From: Ferrimonas aestuarii
GTDB lineage: Bacteria; Pseudomonadota; Gammaproteobacteria; Enterobacterales; Shewanellaceae
DNA: 64,000 nucleotides
NCBI RefSeq assembly: GCF_005116665.1
Contig: NZ_SWCJ01000004.1
Location: forward strand, 345,847 to 409,846
Direction: 5' to 3'
The translations under genes and the position numbers were made by a program. The stretch's first letter is position 1. Each line of letters begins with the position of its first letter. Positions 17,408-27,175 of this stretch are shown here, piece after piece. The notes below the pieces were generated by a model. The model was not told the DNA's origin. It saw only the letters and a list, made by a program, of their open reading frames with translations, and did not search any database.

Positions 17408-19828
17408 GTGAAGACTACGGTGACCCAAGACTATCTATCACCCTGGATGAAGGGTGCCCGCTGGCTGCAAAAGCCGGTGGTAAACAGCCGATTGGTGCCA
17501 GCCGATCCCATTGGTGAACTCGACATCGACCTCGAGCGCCCAGTGGTGTACGTGCTTAACCACGAGTCCCATTCTGATCTACTGGCACTCCATGAAGCCT
17601 GCCTAAATGCTGGGCTTCCAAGCCCGCTTGAGCCTCTGCAAGTGGAAGGCGAAACCGTCAGCCGCGTGGTGTTCCTCAATGGCGCAACCCCGCTGATCGG
17701 CAAACGCAAAAAAACCGATTTCCTGCAGCGCTTCGAACAGCTGCTGTCTCTGCATCAACGACACACCGAACTGGATATCCAGGTGGTGCCCGTTGCCCTG
17801 ATGTGGGGCCGCGACCCAGGTAAAGATGAGAGCGTAAGTGCAACGCTACTCAATAAAGACTACCCAACCTGGCTGCGAAAATTCTTTATTATGATGATGC
17901 TGGGCCGCGACAGCTTTGTGCGCTTCTCTCGCCCGGTATCTCTGCGTTATATGGCGGATCGCCACGGCACCGACGACAGCATCGCACACAAGTTGGCGCG
18001 GGTGGCTCGAGTGCACTTTGGCCGCCAGCACACAGTTGCTACTGGCCCGAAACTGCCGGACCGTCAAGCTCTGTTCCACAGCCTATTAGCCTCTGACGCC
18101 ATCAAAAAAGCCATTGCTGAAGAAGCCAAATCCAAAGAGATCAGCGAAGACAAAGCCAGAGAGAAAGCCACCGAATATCTGGATGAGATTGCGGCCGCCT
18201 ACTCCAGCAACTTGATCCGTGTCGGTGAACGTATCCTGGCTTGGTTATGGAACAAGATCTATAAGGGCATCAACGTGCGGGGCGCCGAAGAGGTTCGCCG
18301 CCTGTCTCAAGATGGCCACGAGATCGTGTTCGTTCCTTGCCATCGTAGCCACATGGATTACCTGCTGCTGTCCTACATCATCTATCAACAAGGGATGGTG
18401 CCACCGCACATCGCAGCTGGGGTAAACCTGAACTTCTGGCCAGCGGGTCCCATTTTCCGCAAAGGGGGCGCGTTCTTCATTCGTCGCTCCTTTAAAGGCA
18501 ACAAGCTGTACGCCGAGGTGTTCCGTGAATACCTGCATCAGCTGTTCGCACGGGGCTACTCCATCGAATACTTCTGCGAAGGCGGCCGCTCCCGCACTGG
18601 CCGTCTGCTGCCACCTAAAACCGGCATGATCGCCATGACATTGCAGACCGTAATGCGTGGCATCGAACGTCCAGTTACCTTGGTGCCTATCTACCTGGGT
18701 TATGACCACGTGATGGAGGTCTCTACTTACCACAAAGAGCTAAAAGGTAAGAAGAAAGAGAAGGAAGGCGTATTCCAAGTATTCTCTGCCATCAAGAAGC
18801 TGCGTAACTATGGTCAAGGTTATGTGAACTTTGGTGCGCCAATCACCGTGCATCAGTTCTTGAACGACAAAGTGCCGCAGTGGCGTGAAGACACCGCTGA
18901 GAATGGCGATCAGAAGCAGCCTTGGTTAACTCCAGTGGTGAACGACATCGCCCATGAGCTGATGTGCAACATCAACGATGCGGCGGCGGTCAGTGCAGTA
19001 ACTCTGACGGCCACCACCTTGCTGGCAACCCAACATCACGCCATGTCCCGCCATGCACTGGAGAACCAGCTGGATCTTTACCTGAAACTGCTGCAATCGG
19101 TGCCGTACACCACCTACACCACGCTTACTGAAGGCGATGGTAAATCGGTGCTGCAAGATGCCTTGGATCTGGAGAAATTCCAGCTGACCGACGACGACCT
19201 AGGTCAGATCGTCAGCATCTTTGATAACCAAGCGGTCACCATGACCTATTACCGCAACAACATCTTGCACTTGATGATTCTGCCGAGCTTGTTGGCCTCC
19301 TTGGCGCTAACCAACAAACGTAATCAGCGTGAACAGTTGATTGAACAGGCTAAGACCCTGTATCCACTGGTGCAAGCTGAGCTGTTTATGGGTCTTGGAG
19401 AGCAGTTGGAAGAGTACTTGCACGCTCAGCTCAACGAGTTCATCAACCACGGTCTATTGACCGAATCTGACGGCGAACTCAAGGTCAACGACGCCAAGCG
19501 CGACATGTTGATGCAACTGGGCGCCATCAGTCAGGAAACCCTTCAGCGTTATGCCATCTTACTGTCTCGTCTGCAGGCGGAGCCGACCATCGAGCGTGGT
19601 TCGCTGGAGAAGGAGTCCACCAAGCTGGCCGAGCGCCTGTGCAAACTGCACGGCACCAACGCACCGGAGTTCTTCGACAAGAAAGTGTTTAACACCCTAA
19701 CCTTACGTTTGAAGGAGATGGGCTGCATTGGCGACGAACCCGATACCGATAAGATCAAGGTATTGGCTCAACTGGTACTGACTCAACTCCCCATCAGCAT
19801 GCGAGCTTCCATCAGTCAGGTGGGATAA
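17408..19828 (+). CDS. plsB: glycerol-3-phosphate 1-O-acyltransferase
   Basis: PlsB of 806 residues, the family length, a membrane-associated enzyme that acylates sn-glycerol-3-phosphate at position 1 to start phospholipid synthesis. The catalytic HX4D motif is H312-RSHM-D317, followed by the substrate block [21 protein letters not shown] and [16 protein letters not shown]. The gene is divergent from lexA, the conserved gammaproteobacterial arrangement, and ends at a GNRA-loop terminator. The start context is weak (no strong Shine-Dalgarno). Confidence 0.97.
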   Translation: MKTTVTQDYLSPWMKGARWLQKPVVNSRLVPADPIGELDIDLERPVVYVLNHESHSDLLALHEACLNAGLPSPLEPLQVEGETVSRVVFLNGATPLIGKRKKTDFLQRFEQLLSLHQRHTELDIQVVPVALMWGRDPGKDESVSATLLNKDYPTWLRKFFIMMMLGRDSFVRFSRPVSLRYMADRHGTDDSIAHKLARVARVHFGRQHTVATGPKLPDRQALFHSLLASDAIKKAIAEEAKSKEISEDKAREKATEYLDEIAAAYSSNLIRVGERILAWLWNKIYKGINVRGAEEVRRLSQDGHEIVFVPCHRSHMDYLLLSYIIYQQGMVPPHIAAGVNLNFWPAGPIFRKGGAFFIRRSFKGNKLYAEVFREYLHQLFARGYSIEYFCEGGRSRTGRLLPPKTGMIAMTLQTVMRGIERPVTLVPIYLGYDHVMEVSTYHKELKGKKKEKEGVFQVFSAIKKLRNYGQGYVNFGAPITVHQFLNDKVPQWREDTAENGDQKQPWLTPVVNDIAHELMCNINDAAAVSAVTLTATTLLATQHHAMSRHALENQLDLYLKLLQSVPYTTYTTLTEGDGKSVLQDALDLEKFQLTDDDLGQIVSIFDNQAVTMTYYRNNILHLMILPSLLASLALTNKRNQREQLIEQAKTLYPLVQAELFMGLGEQLEEYLHAQLNEFINHGLLTESDGELKVNDAKRDMLMQLGAISQETLQRYAILLSRLQAEPTIERGSLEKESTKLAERLCKLHGTNAPEFFDKKVFNTLTLRLKEMGCIGDEPDTDKIKVLAQLVLTQLPISMRASISQVG

Positions 19829-19841
19829 CGCATCGATACTC

Positions 19842-19870
19842 AAGGGCCCGCAAGGGCCCTTACAATTTTT
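19842..19870 (+). terminator. terminator after plsB
   Basis: An 8-bp stem AAGGGCCC/GGGCCCTT closed by a GCAA tetraloop, followed by ACAATTTTT, directly after plsB and ten bases before the permease start. Confidence 0.7.
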
Positions 19871-19879
19871 GGACAACAC

Positions 19880-21115
19880 ATGAAACAACACGCCTCTCCT
19901 AGCCTACTTGGCGGAGCCATGATCATCGCCGCCACCACCGTAGGTGCCGGTATGTTTTCCCTGCCCGTTACCGCTGCCGGTATGTGGTTCAACTACAGCA
20001 TCATGGTGTTGGCTTTCGCATGGCTCTGCATGCTGCTCTCTGGCCTATTCGTACTGGAAACCAACCTGCGTTTTCCTGTGGGTGCCAGCTTTGACACCAT
20101 GGTTGGCGAAACCCTAGGCCGCCCTTGGCGTGTGGCCAATGGCATCTCCATCGCCTTCGTACTCTACATTCTGACTTACGCCTACATCAGTGGCGGCAGC
20201 TCCATCGTCAGCCACGGTGCCGCCAGCGCCTTTGGCATCGAGATGAACAGTACTGTCGCCGCCCTGTGCTTTGCCTTAGTGCTGGCCAGCATCGTGTTTG
20301 TGGGTGCCAAAGCGGTGGATCGCATCAGCACCATCATGATTGGCGCCATGATTCTGACCTTCGGCGCTTCCACTTTGGATCTGGCCCCAAGCATTCAGGC
20401 CGCCAATCTATGGCCAGAGAACAGCGATGGCCAAAGTTACGCCATCTTCGGCCTTGCAGCTCTGCCCTTCATGCTGGCCTCCTTCGGCTACCACGGCAAC
20501 GTACCTAGCCTGGTGAAATACTATGGTAAGCAGCCTAAACGCATTGCACTGGCCCTACTGCTCGGCACCGGTCTGGCCTTCACCATCTACCTACTGTGGC
20601 TGACCCTGAGCTTCGGCAACTTAAGCCAACAGCAACTGCTGCCGGTAATTCAGGCCGGTGGCAACATGGGCGATCTGGTGGCCGCGCTGGAGCGCAGCGA
20701 CAACGGCAATCTGGGCACCATTCTGTCGCTGTTTGCCAACCTGGCTGTGGCCAGCTCCTTCTTGGGCGTGACGTTGGGGCTGTTCGATTACATTGCCGAC
20801 CTGTTTGGCTTCGACAACAGCATTTCGGGACGCAGCAAAACGGCGGTTATCACCTTCCTGCCCCCCCTACTATTGGCATTGGCTTGGCCCCACGGCTTCA
20901 TCTACGCCATCGGTTTCGCCGGTTTGGCGGCAACCCTGTGGGCTGCCATCGTGCCAGCCCTGATGGCCAAAACCGTGCGCACCCTAGACAGCCAAGGCGA
21001 TTACCAAGCGCCAGGCGGTCAAGCAGGCATCTATCTGGTTATCGGTTTCGGTCTAACGGTGGCGGTGTGTGAAATCGCCAGTAAATTGAAACTGCTGCCG
21101 GTGTTTGGCCAATAA
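19880..21115 (+). CDS. aromatic amino acid permease (Mtr/TyrP family)
   Basis: An 11-helix transporter of 411 residues of the hydroxy/aromatic amino acid permease family: the start SLLGGAMIIAATTVGAGMFSLPV is the family's first-helix signature, and FGYHGNVPSLVKYYG and SFLGVTLGLFDYIADLFG are also typical. It would take up tyrosine or tryptophan by proton symport; which one cannot be told. Its stop overlaps the start of the DTW gene (TAATG), so the two are translationally coupled. Confidence 0.88.
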   Translation: MKQHASPSLLGGAMIIAATTVGAGMFSLPVTAAGMWFNYSIMVLAFAWLCMLLSGLFVLETNLRFPVGASFDTMVGETLGRPWRVANGISIAFVLYILTYAYISGGSSIVSHGAASAFGIEMNSTVAALCFALVLASIVFVGAKAVDRISTIMIGAMILTFGASTLDLAPSIQAANLWPENSDGQSYAIFGLAALPFMLASFGYHGNVPSLVKYYGKQPKRIALALLLGTGLAFTIYLLWLTLSFGNLSQQQLLPVIQAGGNMGDLVAALERSDNGNLGTILSLFANLAVASSFLGVTLGLFDYIADLFGFDNSISGRSKTAVITFLPPLLLALAWPHGFIYAIGFAGLAATLWAAIVPALMAKTVRTLDSQGDYQAPGGQAGIYLVIGFGLTVAVCEIASKLKLLPVFGQ

Positions 21116-21834
21116 TGGACAACGCCGTTATCACCCTGCGGACTCGGCTAATTGCCGAGTCCAGCAAACCCTATCAGTCTCGTGGTGCCACCGTGGTGCG
21201 CTGTGACCGCTGCCAGATCGCTGAGTCTCACTGCTGCTGCAGTTACAAGCAGCCGCAGCAACTGCAAGCGGCCTTCTGCCTGATCATGCATCGCAAAGAG
21301 CCGATGAAGCCCACCAATACCGGTCGCATCATCGCCGAAATTCTGCCGCAAACCGCCGCCTTTGCCTGGGATCGCACCGAGCCAGATCCTGAGATGCTGG
21401 CCTTTTTGGCGGATCCACAGTGGCAACCCTATCTGGTATTTCCTGAAGCCTATGTGGAAGACCAGCCCGTAGTAGAAGCACCCCGACCTTGCCCAGAGGA
21501 CAAGCGGCCGCTGTTTATCCTGCTAGATGCGACTTGGGCTCAGGCACGTAAGATCTACTTTAAGAGCCCCTATCTGCAGCAGATGCCGGTACTGAGCATC
21601 AACCCAGAGCGCCTCTCCAATTACAAGCTGCGTGAAGCCGCCCACGATCACCAACTGGCCACCGCCGAAGTGGCGGCTATGGTGTTGGAGCTGGCCGGAG
21701 AGTCCCATGCCGCAGAAGTCTTGGATGCCTATTTTCAGCTGTTTTCTCAGTGCTATTACGCAGGCAAGCGCCAACTGCCAGTGCCGACCAGTGGTGAGGC
21801 CTTCGACCGGCTTAAGGCCTGCAAAGGAGAGTGA
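21115..21834 (+). CDS. tapT: DTW-domain tRNA aminocarboxypropyltransferase
   Basis: DTW protein of 239 residues: a Cys cluster CDRCQIAESHCCC near residue 31 (likely a metal site), the DATWAQARKIY motif that names the family (residue about 138) and SNYKLREA. The family member TapT (YfiP) of E. coli uses S-adenosylmethionine to make acp3U at position 47 of tRNA. The product fits by motif and length. It shares TAATG with the permease stop, and the following LysR gene starts within a few bases of its stop. Confidence 0.87.
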   Translation: MDNAVITLRTRLIAESSKPYQSRGATVVRCDRCQIAESHCCCSYKQPQQLQAAFCLIMHRKEPMKPTNTGRIIAEILPQTAAFAWDRTEPDPEMLAFLADPQWQPYLVFPEAYVEDQPVVEAPRPCPEDKRPLFILLDATWAQARKIYFKSPYLQQMPVLSINPERLSNYKLREAAHDHQLATAEVAAMVLELAGESHAAEVLDAYFQLFSQCYYAGKRQLPVPTSGEAFDRLKACKGE

Positions 21835-21836
21835 GC

Positions 21837-22739
21837 ATGAAAGCCCGTTTCGATCAGTGGTTAAGTTTTCGCACCGTGGTCAAACGGGGCAGCTTTGCCG
21901 CCGCCGCTGAATCATTGGAGCTGTCTCGAGCCTTGGTCTCCGGCCACGTACGCCAACTGGAGGAGCACTACGGAGTCAGGCTACTCAATCGAACTACCCG
22001 CAGGTTATCACTCACCGACGAAGGCCAGCGGCTGCTGGAGCGCATTGCGCCGCTGCTGGACGAAGCCGAGTCTACCGAGAAACAGATGCAGGACCTGGCC
22101 AATGAGATCCGTGGCACGCTGCGGATTCAAGTGCCCGCCGTACTGGACGCCGAGCCACTGCACCACTGTCTGGCGAAGTTGATGCTGCAACACCCTGGGG
22201 TGAAACTGGAGGTGTTGATTGGCGAGTCGATAGACGACCTTGTGGGCCGAGGCATCGATCTGGCCCTCTACATTGGCACCCTAGAGGACAGCTCCATGGT
22301 GTGCCGCCCTCTATGCCAGCTGGAAACCAAACTGGTGGCCAGCCCAACCTATTGGCAGCAAGCGGGCATACCCTCTCAAGTCAGCGACCTGTCCCAGCAT
22401 CGCTGCATCCACTATCGTCACTGCTTAACTGGCCACAATTGGGATTTCCTCGACCAAGATGGCCAGCCCATATTGGTCAAACCCAACTTCGTGATGGAAA
22501 CCGACAGCGAAACCATGGCACTTCGACTGGCCAAAAGCGGCGTTGGGGTCACCACCGCCTTGGCATTTTTGTGTCAACAAGCCTTAGCTCAAGGCACGCT
22601 GGAAGCCCACTTAGATTGCTATCTACACCCAGTGCCTCTGTCGGCGGTTTACCCTGCCAAGCACAATAAACCGCTTCGTTTGCAGCGATTGCTTGAGTTG
22701 TTAGCTGAGACCTTTACGAATCCAATGATCCACCGCTAA
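21837..22739 (+). CDS. LysR-family transcriptional regulator
   Basis: A 300-residue LTTR: winged helix at about 1-60 (RGSFAAAAESLELSRALVSGHVRQLE, then LLNRTTRRLSLTDEG) and a periplasmic-binding-fold effector domain. I use the ATG at 21837, seven bases after GGAG; a GTG two codons earlier abuts the Shine-Dalgarno. The target is unknown: the gene follows tapT closely on the same strand and its 3' end overlaps the convergent SahH-like gene by 39 bases. Confidence 0.88.
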   Translation: MKARFDQWLSFRTVVKRGSFAAAAESLELSRALVSGHVRQLEEHYGVRLLNRTTRRLSLTDEGQRLLERIAPLLDEAESTEKQMQDLANEIRGTLRIQVPAVLDAEPLHHCLAKLMLQHPGVKLEVLIGESIDDLVGRGIDLALYIGTLEDSSMVCRPLCQLETKLVASPTYWQQAGIPSQVSDLSQHRCIHYRHCLTGHNWDFLDQDGQPILVKPNFVMETDSETMALRLAKSGVGVTTALAFLCQQALAQGTLEAHLDCYLHPVPLSAVYPAKHNKPLRLQRLLELLAETFTNPMIHR

Positions 22740-23885
22740 TCGAGCCACCTGCATCTCAATACCTCTTGGCACCGGCTGAGGCGCATTGGCGTATTCTCTG
22801 GCATTTTTGGCCATGGCCGCCAGACTCAGCGCTTGCAGCGCGAGCCCCAGATCCATGATCTCCACTGGGTTGCCATCTCCTGCGGCCAGATTCACCAGAT
22901 TACCGCCACTGAGTAGGTACAGAGTCTTACCGCGGAACTCAAACGCTTCCACCTGCTCCCGAATGCGGCGAACCTGTGTCGCTTCGCTGCGCAGATAGTC
23001 CAGCTCCATCTCGGTAGCAAAGTGACCGGCATTGGCCAAGATCACGCCATGTTTGAGCAGCGGGAAGTGTTCTCGAGTGATAATGCCATCGTAGCCAGTC
23101 ACCGTGACCACCATGTCGGCATCGCCAATGGCGGGTTCTAGATCCTCCGTTGGAAAACCTTCCATATGCGCTTCTAATCGAATCAAAGGATCCTGCTCCA
23201 CCACGGTTACATGGGCCCCCATGCCTCGCAGGCGCATGGCCACGCCGCTGCCACAATAGCCATAACCGATCACCGCCACACGCTTACCATGTAGCATCAC
23301 ATTGGTGGCTCGCATAATGCCATCCACCACAGAACTGCCTACACCATAACGGTTTTCTACGATGCGTTTGGCTTGGGTGTCGTTGATCACCAAGGTGGGG
23401 AAGCTCTGCTGCGGTGCCAACTCCCGCAGGCGAGTCGCTCCGGTCGTGGTCTCCTCGGTGGCACCGATAACTTGCGGTATCTGATCTGCAAATTCCTCTT
23501 CACTAAACAGCAAGCTGTGGAGGTCAGCGCCATTATCAGACAGCAGCTGCGGCTTGGCTCTAAGTACCTGACGACACTGCTCTATGTGGTCATCAAAGGT
23601 CTCGTTGCGATGCCCAAGCACCTGCACACCGTAATCGGCACGAATGGCTTCGGCGGTGTCATCTTGAGTGGTGCCTGGACTGCCGGTGATCACCACATTG
23701 GCGCCGCCCTTGGTCAACGCTTCCAGCCAGACGCCAGTCTTGGCTTCCACATGCAGGCAGATGCCCAGAGTTAGCCCCTCAAAAGGGCGAGTCTTAGCAA
23801 ACTCTTGTCCCAATGCAGCAACAATGGGCATGTGAGCTTTGGCCCACTGAATGCGATTGCGGCCTGATTGCAGTGTGTCGGTCAT
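22701..23885 (-). CDS. S-adenosylhomocysteine hydrolase-like protein, divergent
   Basis: A 394-residue SahH homologue, the length of archaeal forms. NAD binding is intact (GYGYCGSGVAMRLRGMGAHV), as are EETTTG, the Lys in NDTQAKRIVEN, the active His in NAGHF and His45 in CLHVEAKTG. But several pocket positions differ from true SahH: the conserved HMTVET becomes HVEAKT (Glu47, Lys49), so the adenine-holding Glu is Lys; TQDHAA becomes TQDDTA; KFDN becomes IVEN; GHP becomes GNP; and the C-terminal Lys/Tyr tail is missing. Gammaproteobacteria of this kind normally recycle SAH through Pfs/LuxS. Inference: an SahH-fold enzyme acting on a different thioether nucleoside or related compound. The start at 23885 has AAGGAGAA upstream; longer frames do not. 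Confidence 0.8.
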   Translation of the reverse strand: MTDTLQSGRNRIQWAKAHMPIVAALGQEFAKTRPFEGLTLGICLHVEAKTGVWLEALTKGGANVVITGSPGTTQDDTAEAIRADYGVQVLGHRNETFDDHIEQCRQVLRAKPQLLSDNGADLHSLLFSEEEFADQIPQVIGATEETTTGATRLRELAPQQSFPTLVINDTQAKRIVENRYGVGSSVVDGIMRATNVMLHGKRVAVIGYGYCGSGVAMRLRGMGAHVTVVEQDPLIRLEAHMEGFPTEDLEPAIGDADMVVTVTGYDGIITREHFPLLKHGVILANAGHFATEMELDYLRSEATQVRRIREQVEAFEFRGKTLYLLSGGNLVNLAAGDGNPVEIMDLGLALQALSLAAMAKNAREYANAPQPVPRGIEMQVARLAVDHWIRKGLS

Positions 23886-23890
23886 GGTGT

Positions 23891-23942
23891 TTCTCCTTAT
23901 CAATTTGTGCACCGTCATTGTCGACGGCGGCAATTAGGAGAA
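23891..23942 (-). promoter_or_regulatory. leader hairpin able to hide the RBS of the SahH-like gene
   Basis: In the minus-strand leader, TTCTCCT (from 23936-23942) is complementary to the Shine-Dalgarno AGGAGAA (from 23891-23897). Inside, AATTG pairs with CAAATT with one bulged base, and CCGTC/GACGG closes a 6-base loop. The nested helices form one coherent stem of about 50 bases ending at the ribosome binding site. It could be a translational switch (riboswitch, protein- or temperature-responsive). It does not match the SAH or SAM/SAH riboswitch consensus as I know them. Confidence 0.5.
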
Positions 23943-23981
23943 AAACGGCCAGCGCTGAATGGACTGTTCAGAAAATCCAAC

Positions 23982-24009
23982 AAATAGGGGCACCAACGTG
24001 CCCCTATTT
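23982..24009 (-). terminator. terminator of the metal efflux operon
   Basis: A perfect 11-bp stem AAATAGGGGCA/TGCCCCTATTT with a 6-base loop, 23 bases after the CusA-like stop; the minus-strand exit is T-rich but not a clean run. Confidence 0.65.
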
Positions 24010-24032
24010 ATCGATGATGACCCGAACTCTCA

Positions 24033-27000
24033 TCAGCTCGTTTTTAGTTTGCCTTGGTAGATCAGCAGATACAGTGCTGGTATCACGAACAGGGACAGCA
24101 GCGGTGCGGTAACCATTCCGCCAACCATAGGCGCAGCAATCTTCTGCATCACGTCATTACCAGAACCTGCACCCCACATGATCGGCAGCAAGCCAAAGAA
24201 GATGGTGGCTACCGTCATCGCCTTAGGACGGATGCGCATAACGGCGCCCTCCATCAATGCATCTTTGAGGTCCTCACGGCTGTGGTAGTTGCCCTCTCGC
24301 TGACGCTGTTTAATGGCGTTGTTGAGGTAAACCAGCATCACCACCCCAAACTCCGCCGCCACACCAGCTAGGGCGATCATGCCCACCGCTACCGCCACCG
24401 ACAGGTTAAAGTCCAGCAGATACAGCAGCCACGCCGAGCCCACTAGGGCGAAAGGCAGACTAAGCATGATAACGCTGGCCTGCACCGTCGAACCGAAGGT
24501 CAACATCAACAGCAGGAAGATAACTGCCAGCATCATTGGAATCACCTGAGTCATCTTGGCTTCCACCCGCTGCATGTACTCATACTGACCCGCAAAGCTG
24601 ATGCTGTAGCGAGGAGGCAGCTTGAGTTGGCTATCTAACGCCGCTTGGGCACTGTCGATGTACTCTCCAATGGACACGTCTTTGATGTCCACGAACACCC
24701 AGGAGATCAGGCGGCCGTTCTCGCTTTTCAGCATCGGCGCACCATCGCTGATGCTGATCTCCGCCACGGCAGACAATGGCAAGTAATGACCATTACTGGT
24801 CACCACTGGCAGTTGCCTGAGCTTATTGATGTCGTCACGCAGCTCCCGTGGGTAACGAAGGTTGATCGGGTAGCGCTCAGCGCCCTGCACCGATTCGCCA
24901 ATTTGCATGCCGCCGATGGCTAGGCGTACCACATTCTGCACATCATCCAAAGACAAGCCATAGCGGGCAGCTACCGCCAACTTCGGCTCGATGTCGATAT
25001 AGCGGCCACCACCAACACGTTCGGCAAAGGCGGAAACCGTTCCGGGAATTGGCGCCAAAATGGCTTCAATCTCGCCGCCAATTCGCTGTAATTCGTCGAC
25101 ATCCGCCCCAGATATCTTAATGCCGATTGGCGTCTTGATGCCGGTAGACAGCATATCAATACGGGTTTTGATCGGCTGTACCCAGGCGTTGGTCATGCCC
25201 GGCACTTTAACTATGCCTTGCAACTCATCGACGATGCCAGCAAGCGTCATTCCCTCACGCCACTGCGCTCGTGGCTGCAACATGATGGTGGTCTCCAGCA
25301 TGGTCAGCGGCGCCGGATCCGTGGCGGTTTCCGCACGACCAACTTTACCAAATACCCGTTTTACTTCGGGCACGGTCTTAATCAGCCGGTCGGTCTGTTG
25401 CAGGATCTCCGCCGCCTTTCCAGCACTCACCCCTGGCAAGGTGGTTGGCATGTAGAGCAGATCTCCCTCCTCCAACTCTGGCATAAACTCAGATCCTAAG
25501 TTGGACATGGGATACCAGGCACTCACCAACACCGCCAACGCCACCGCCAGCGTCAATTTCGGGAATCGCAGTACGCCATTTAGGCAAGGACGATAGATGG
25601 CAATCAGCACTCGACTGATGGGATTTTTGCGCTCATCGGGGATGCGCCCGCGAATGAAGTAGCCCATCAATACCGGAATCAAGGTGATCGCCAGCAGCGC
25701 CGAAGCCGCCATGGCGAAGGTTTTGGTGTAGGCCAGCGGGTGGAACAACCGACCCTCCTGAGCTTCCAAAACAAACACCGGCATAAAACTTAAGGTGATG
25801 ATCAGCAAGCTAAAGAACAGCGCTGGCCCTACTTCGACCGAAGCCTCTTTGATTAGCTGCCAGCGAGCTTCCCCTTGAGGCTCATCGCCATGCTGATGAC
25901 GATAATGCTCCAGATGTTTATGGGCGTTCTCCACCATCACGATGGCCGCATCCACCACGGCACCAATAGCGATGGCGATGCCACCAAGACTCATGATGTT
26001 GGCATTCACCCCCATCCAGCCCATGACGATAAAGCTGATTAGAATCGACAACGGCAGGGTGATCACCGCCACCAGAGTGGAACGAGCGTGCAGCAGGAAC
26101 AGCAGACATACCAAGCCCACCACTAGCATCTCCTCGATCACCTTGCTCTTAAGGTTATCTACCGAATTTAAGATCAACTGGGAGCGGTCATAGGTGGTCA
26201 CCACCTCAACCCCTTCCGGCAAACCCGCTTTAAGGCTCTGCAATTTCGCTTTAACCGCATCGATGGTCGCTAGGGCATTTTCGCCGTAACGCATAACGAT
26301 GATGCCGCCCACCACTTCGCCTTCACCATCAAGTTCAGCAATGCCACGGCGAGACGCCGGACCGATACGTAACATGGCCACGTCTTTTAGCAGCACCGGG
26401 TTGCCCGCCTCGCTGACGATGCCCAAGGGGATGTCGGCAAAATCTTCTAGCCGCTGGCGATAGCCAGTCGCACGGATCATGTATTCCGCTTCAGCCATCT
26501 CGATAACTGAGCCACCCACCTCGGCGTTAGCACGCTCGACAGCCTGTTTCACCTTACCGATGTCCAGCTTATACAACGCCAACTTGTGAGGGTCGACCAC
26601 CACCTGATAGCTCTGCTCCATGCCGCCGATGGTCGCCACTTCTGACACCCCTGCGACGCTTTGCAGCTCTAGCTTCAGATACCAATCCTGCAGACTGCGC
26701 AGTTGCGCCAAATCGTGGGTTCCGGTTCGGTCCACCAGGGCGTATTCATACACCCAGCCAACCCCGGAGGCATCCGGCCCAAGCTCTGGCACCGCCGCCG
26801 CAGGCAAACGCCCTTGAACCTGAGACAGGTATTCCAACACTCGAGAGCGTGCCCAGTAGATGTCGGTGCTATCCTCGAAGATGACATACACGTAGGAGTC
26901 ACCAAAGAAGGAGTAGCCCCGCACCGTCTTGGCGCCGGGTACAGCTAACATGGCAGTCGATAAAGGATAGGTCACCTGATCTTCCACCAGCTGAGGGGCT

Positions 27001-27167
27001 TGCCCTGGATAGCTGGTTTTGACGATCACCTGAACGTCGGAGAGATCCGGCAGTGCATCCAGTGGTGTGGTTCGAAGCGCCTGCCAGCCGATGAGCGCCA
27101 CGACGGCGGTCAACACCAGCACCATGACGCGCTGCCTAATTGAGGCAGCAATGATCTTTTCTAACAT
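24033..27167 (-). CDS. cusA: CusA-type Cu(I)/Ag(I) RND efflux pump
   Basis: Heavy-metal RND permease of 1044 residues with twelve membrane helices and two large periplasmic loops. Typical starts are TTPLDALPDLSDVQVIVKTSYPGQAP and GGIAIAIGAVVDAAIVMVENAHK, the latter carrying the helix IV proton-relay acid. The stretch MTNAWVQPIKTRIDMLSTGIKTPIG matches E. coli CusA far better than the CzcA or CnrA type, so copper/silver specificity is likely. It exports metal from periplasm or cytoplasm across the outer membrane with an adaptor and channel. The adaptor gene lies 8 bases upstream; no CusC channel is in the operon. Confidence 0.9.
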   Translation of the reverse strand: MLEKIIAASIRQRVMVLVLTAVVALIGWQALRTTPLDALPDLSDVQVIVKTSYPGQAPQLVEDQVTYPLSTAMLAVPGAKTVRGYSFFGDSYVYVIFEDSTDIYWARSRVLEYLSQVQGRLPAAAVPELGPDASGVGWVYEYALVDRTGTHDLAQLRSLQDWYLKLELQSVAGVSEVATIGGMEQSYQVVVDPHKLALYKLDIGKVKQAVERANAEVGGSVIEMAEAEYMIRATGYRQRLEDFADIPLGIVSEAGNPVLLKDVAMLRIGPASRRGIAELDGEGEVVGGIIVMRYGENALATIDAVKAKLQSLKAGLPEGVEVVTTYDRSQLILNSVDNLKSKVIEEMLVVGLVCLLFLLHARSTLVAVITLPLSILISFIVMGWMGVNANIMSLGGIAIAIGAVVDAAIVMVENAHKHLEHYRHQHGDEPQGEARWQLIKEASVEVGPALFFSLLIITLSFMPVFVLEAQEGRLFHPLAYTKTFAMAASALLAITLIPVLMGYFIRGRIPDERKNPISRVLIAIYRPCLNGVLRFPKLTLAVALAVLVSAWYPMSNLGSEFMPELEEGDLLYMPTTLPGVSAGKAAEILQQTDRLIKTVPEVKRVFGKVGRAETATDPAPLTMLETTIMLQPRAQWREGMTLAGIVDELQGIVKVPGMTNAWVQPIKTRIDMLSTGIKTPIGIKISGADVDELQRIGGEIEAILAPIPGTVSAFAERVGGGRYIDIEPKLAVAARYGLSLDDVQNVVRLAIGGMQIGESVQGAERYPINLRYPRELRDDINKLRQLPVVTSNGHYLPLSAVAEISISDGAPMLKSENGRLISWVFVDIKDVSIGEYIDSAQAALDSQLKLPPRYSISFAGQYEYMQRVEAKMTQVIPMMLAVIFLLLMLTFGSTVQASVIMLSLPFALVGSAWLLYLLDFNLSVAVAVGMIALAGVAAEFGVVMLVYLNNAIKQRQREGNYHSREDLKDALMEGAVMRIRPKAMTVATIFFGLLPIMWGAGSGNDVMQKIAAPMVGGMVTAPLLSLFVIPALYLLIYQGKLKTS

Positions 27168-27175
27168 GCGGCCTC

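Noticed and set aside
18245..18733. Minus-strand open frame within plsB
   Set aside because: Antisense shadow; plsB is intact across the region.
23885..24030. SAH or SAM/SAH riboswitch before the SahH-like gene
   Set aside because: None of the conserved core sequences known to me for these riboswitches is present; only the ribosome-site hairpin is claimed.
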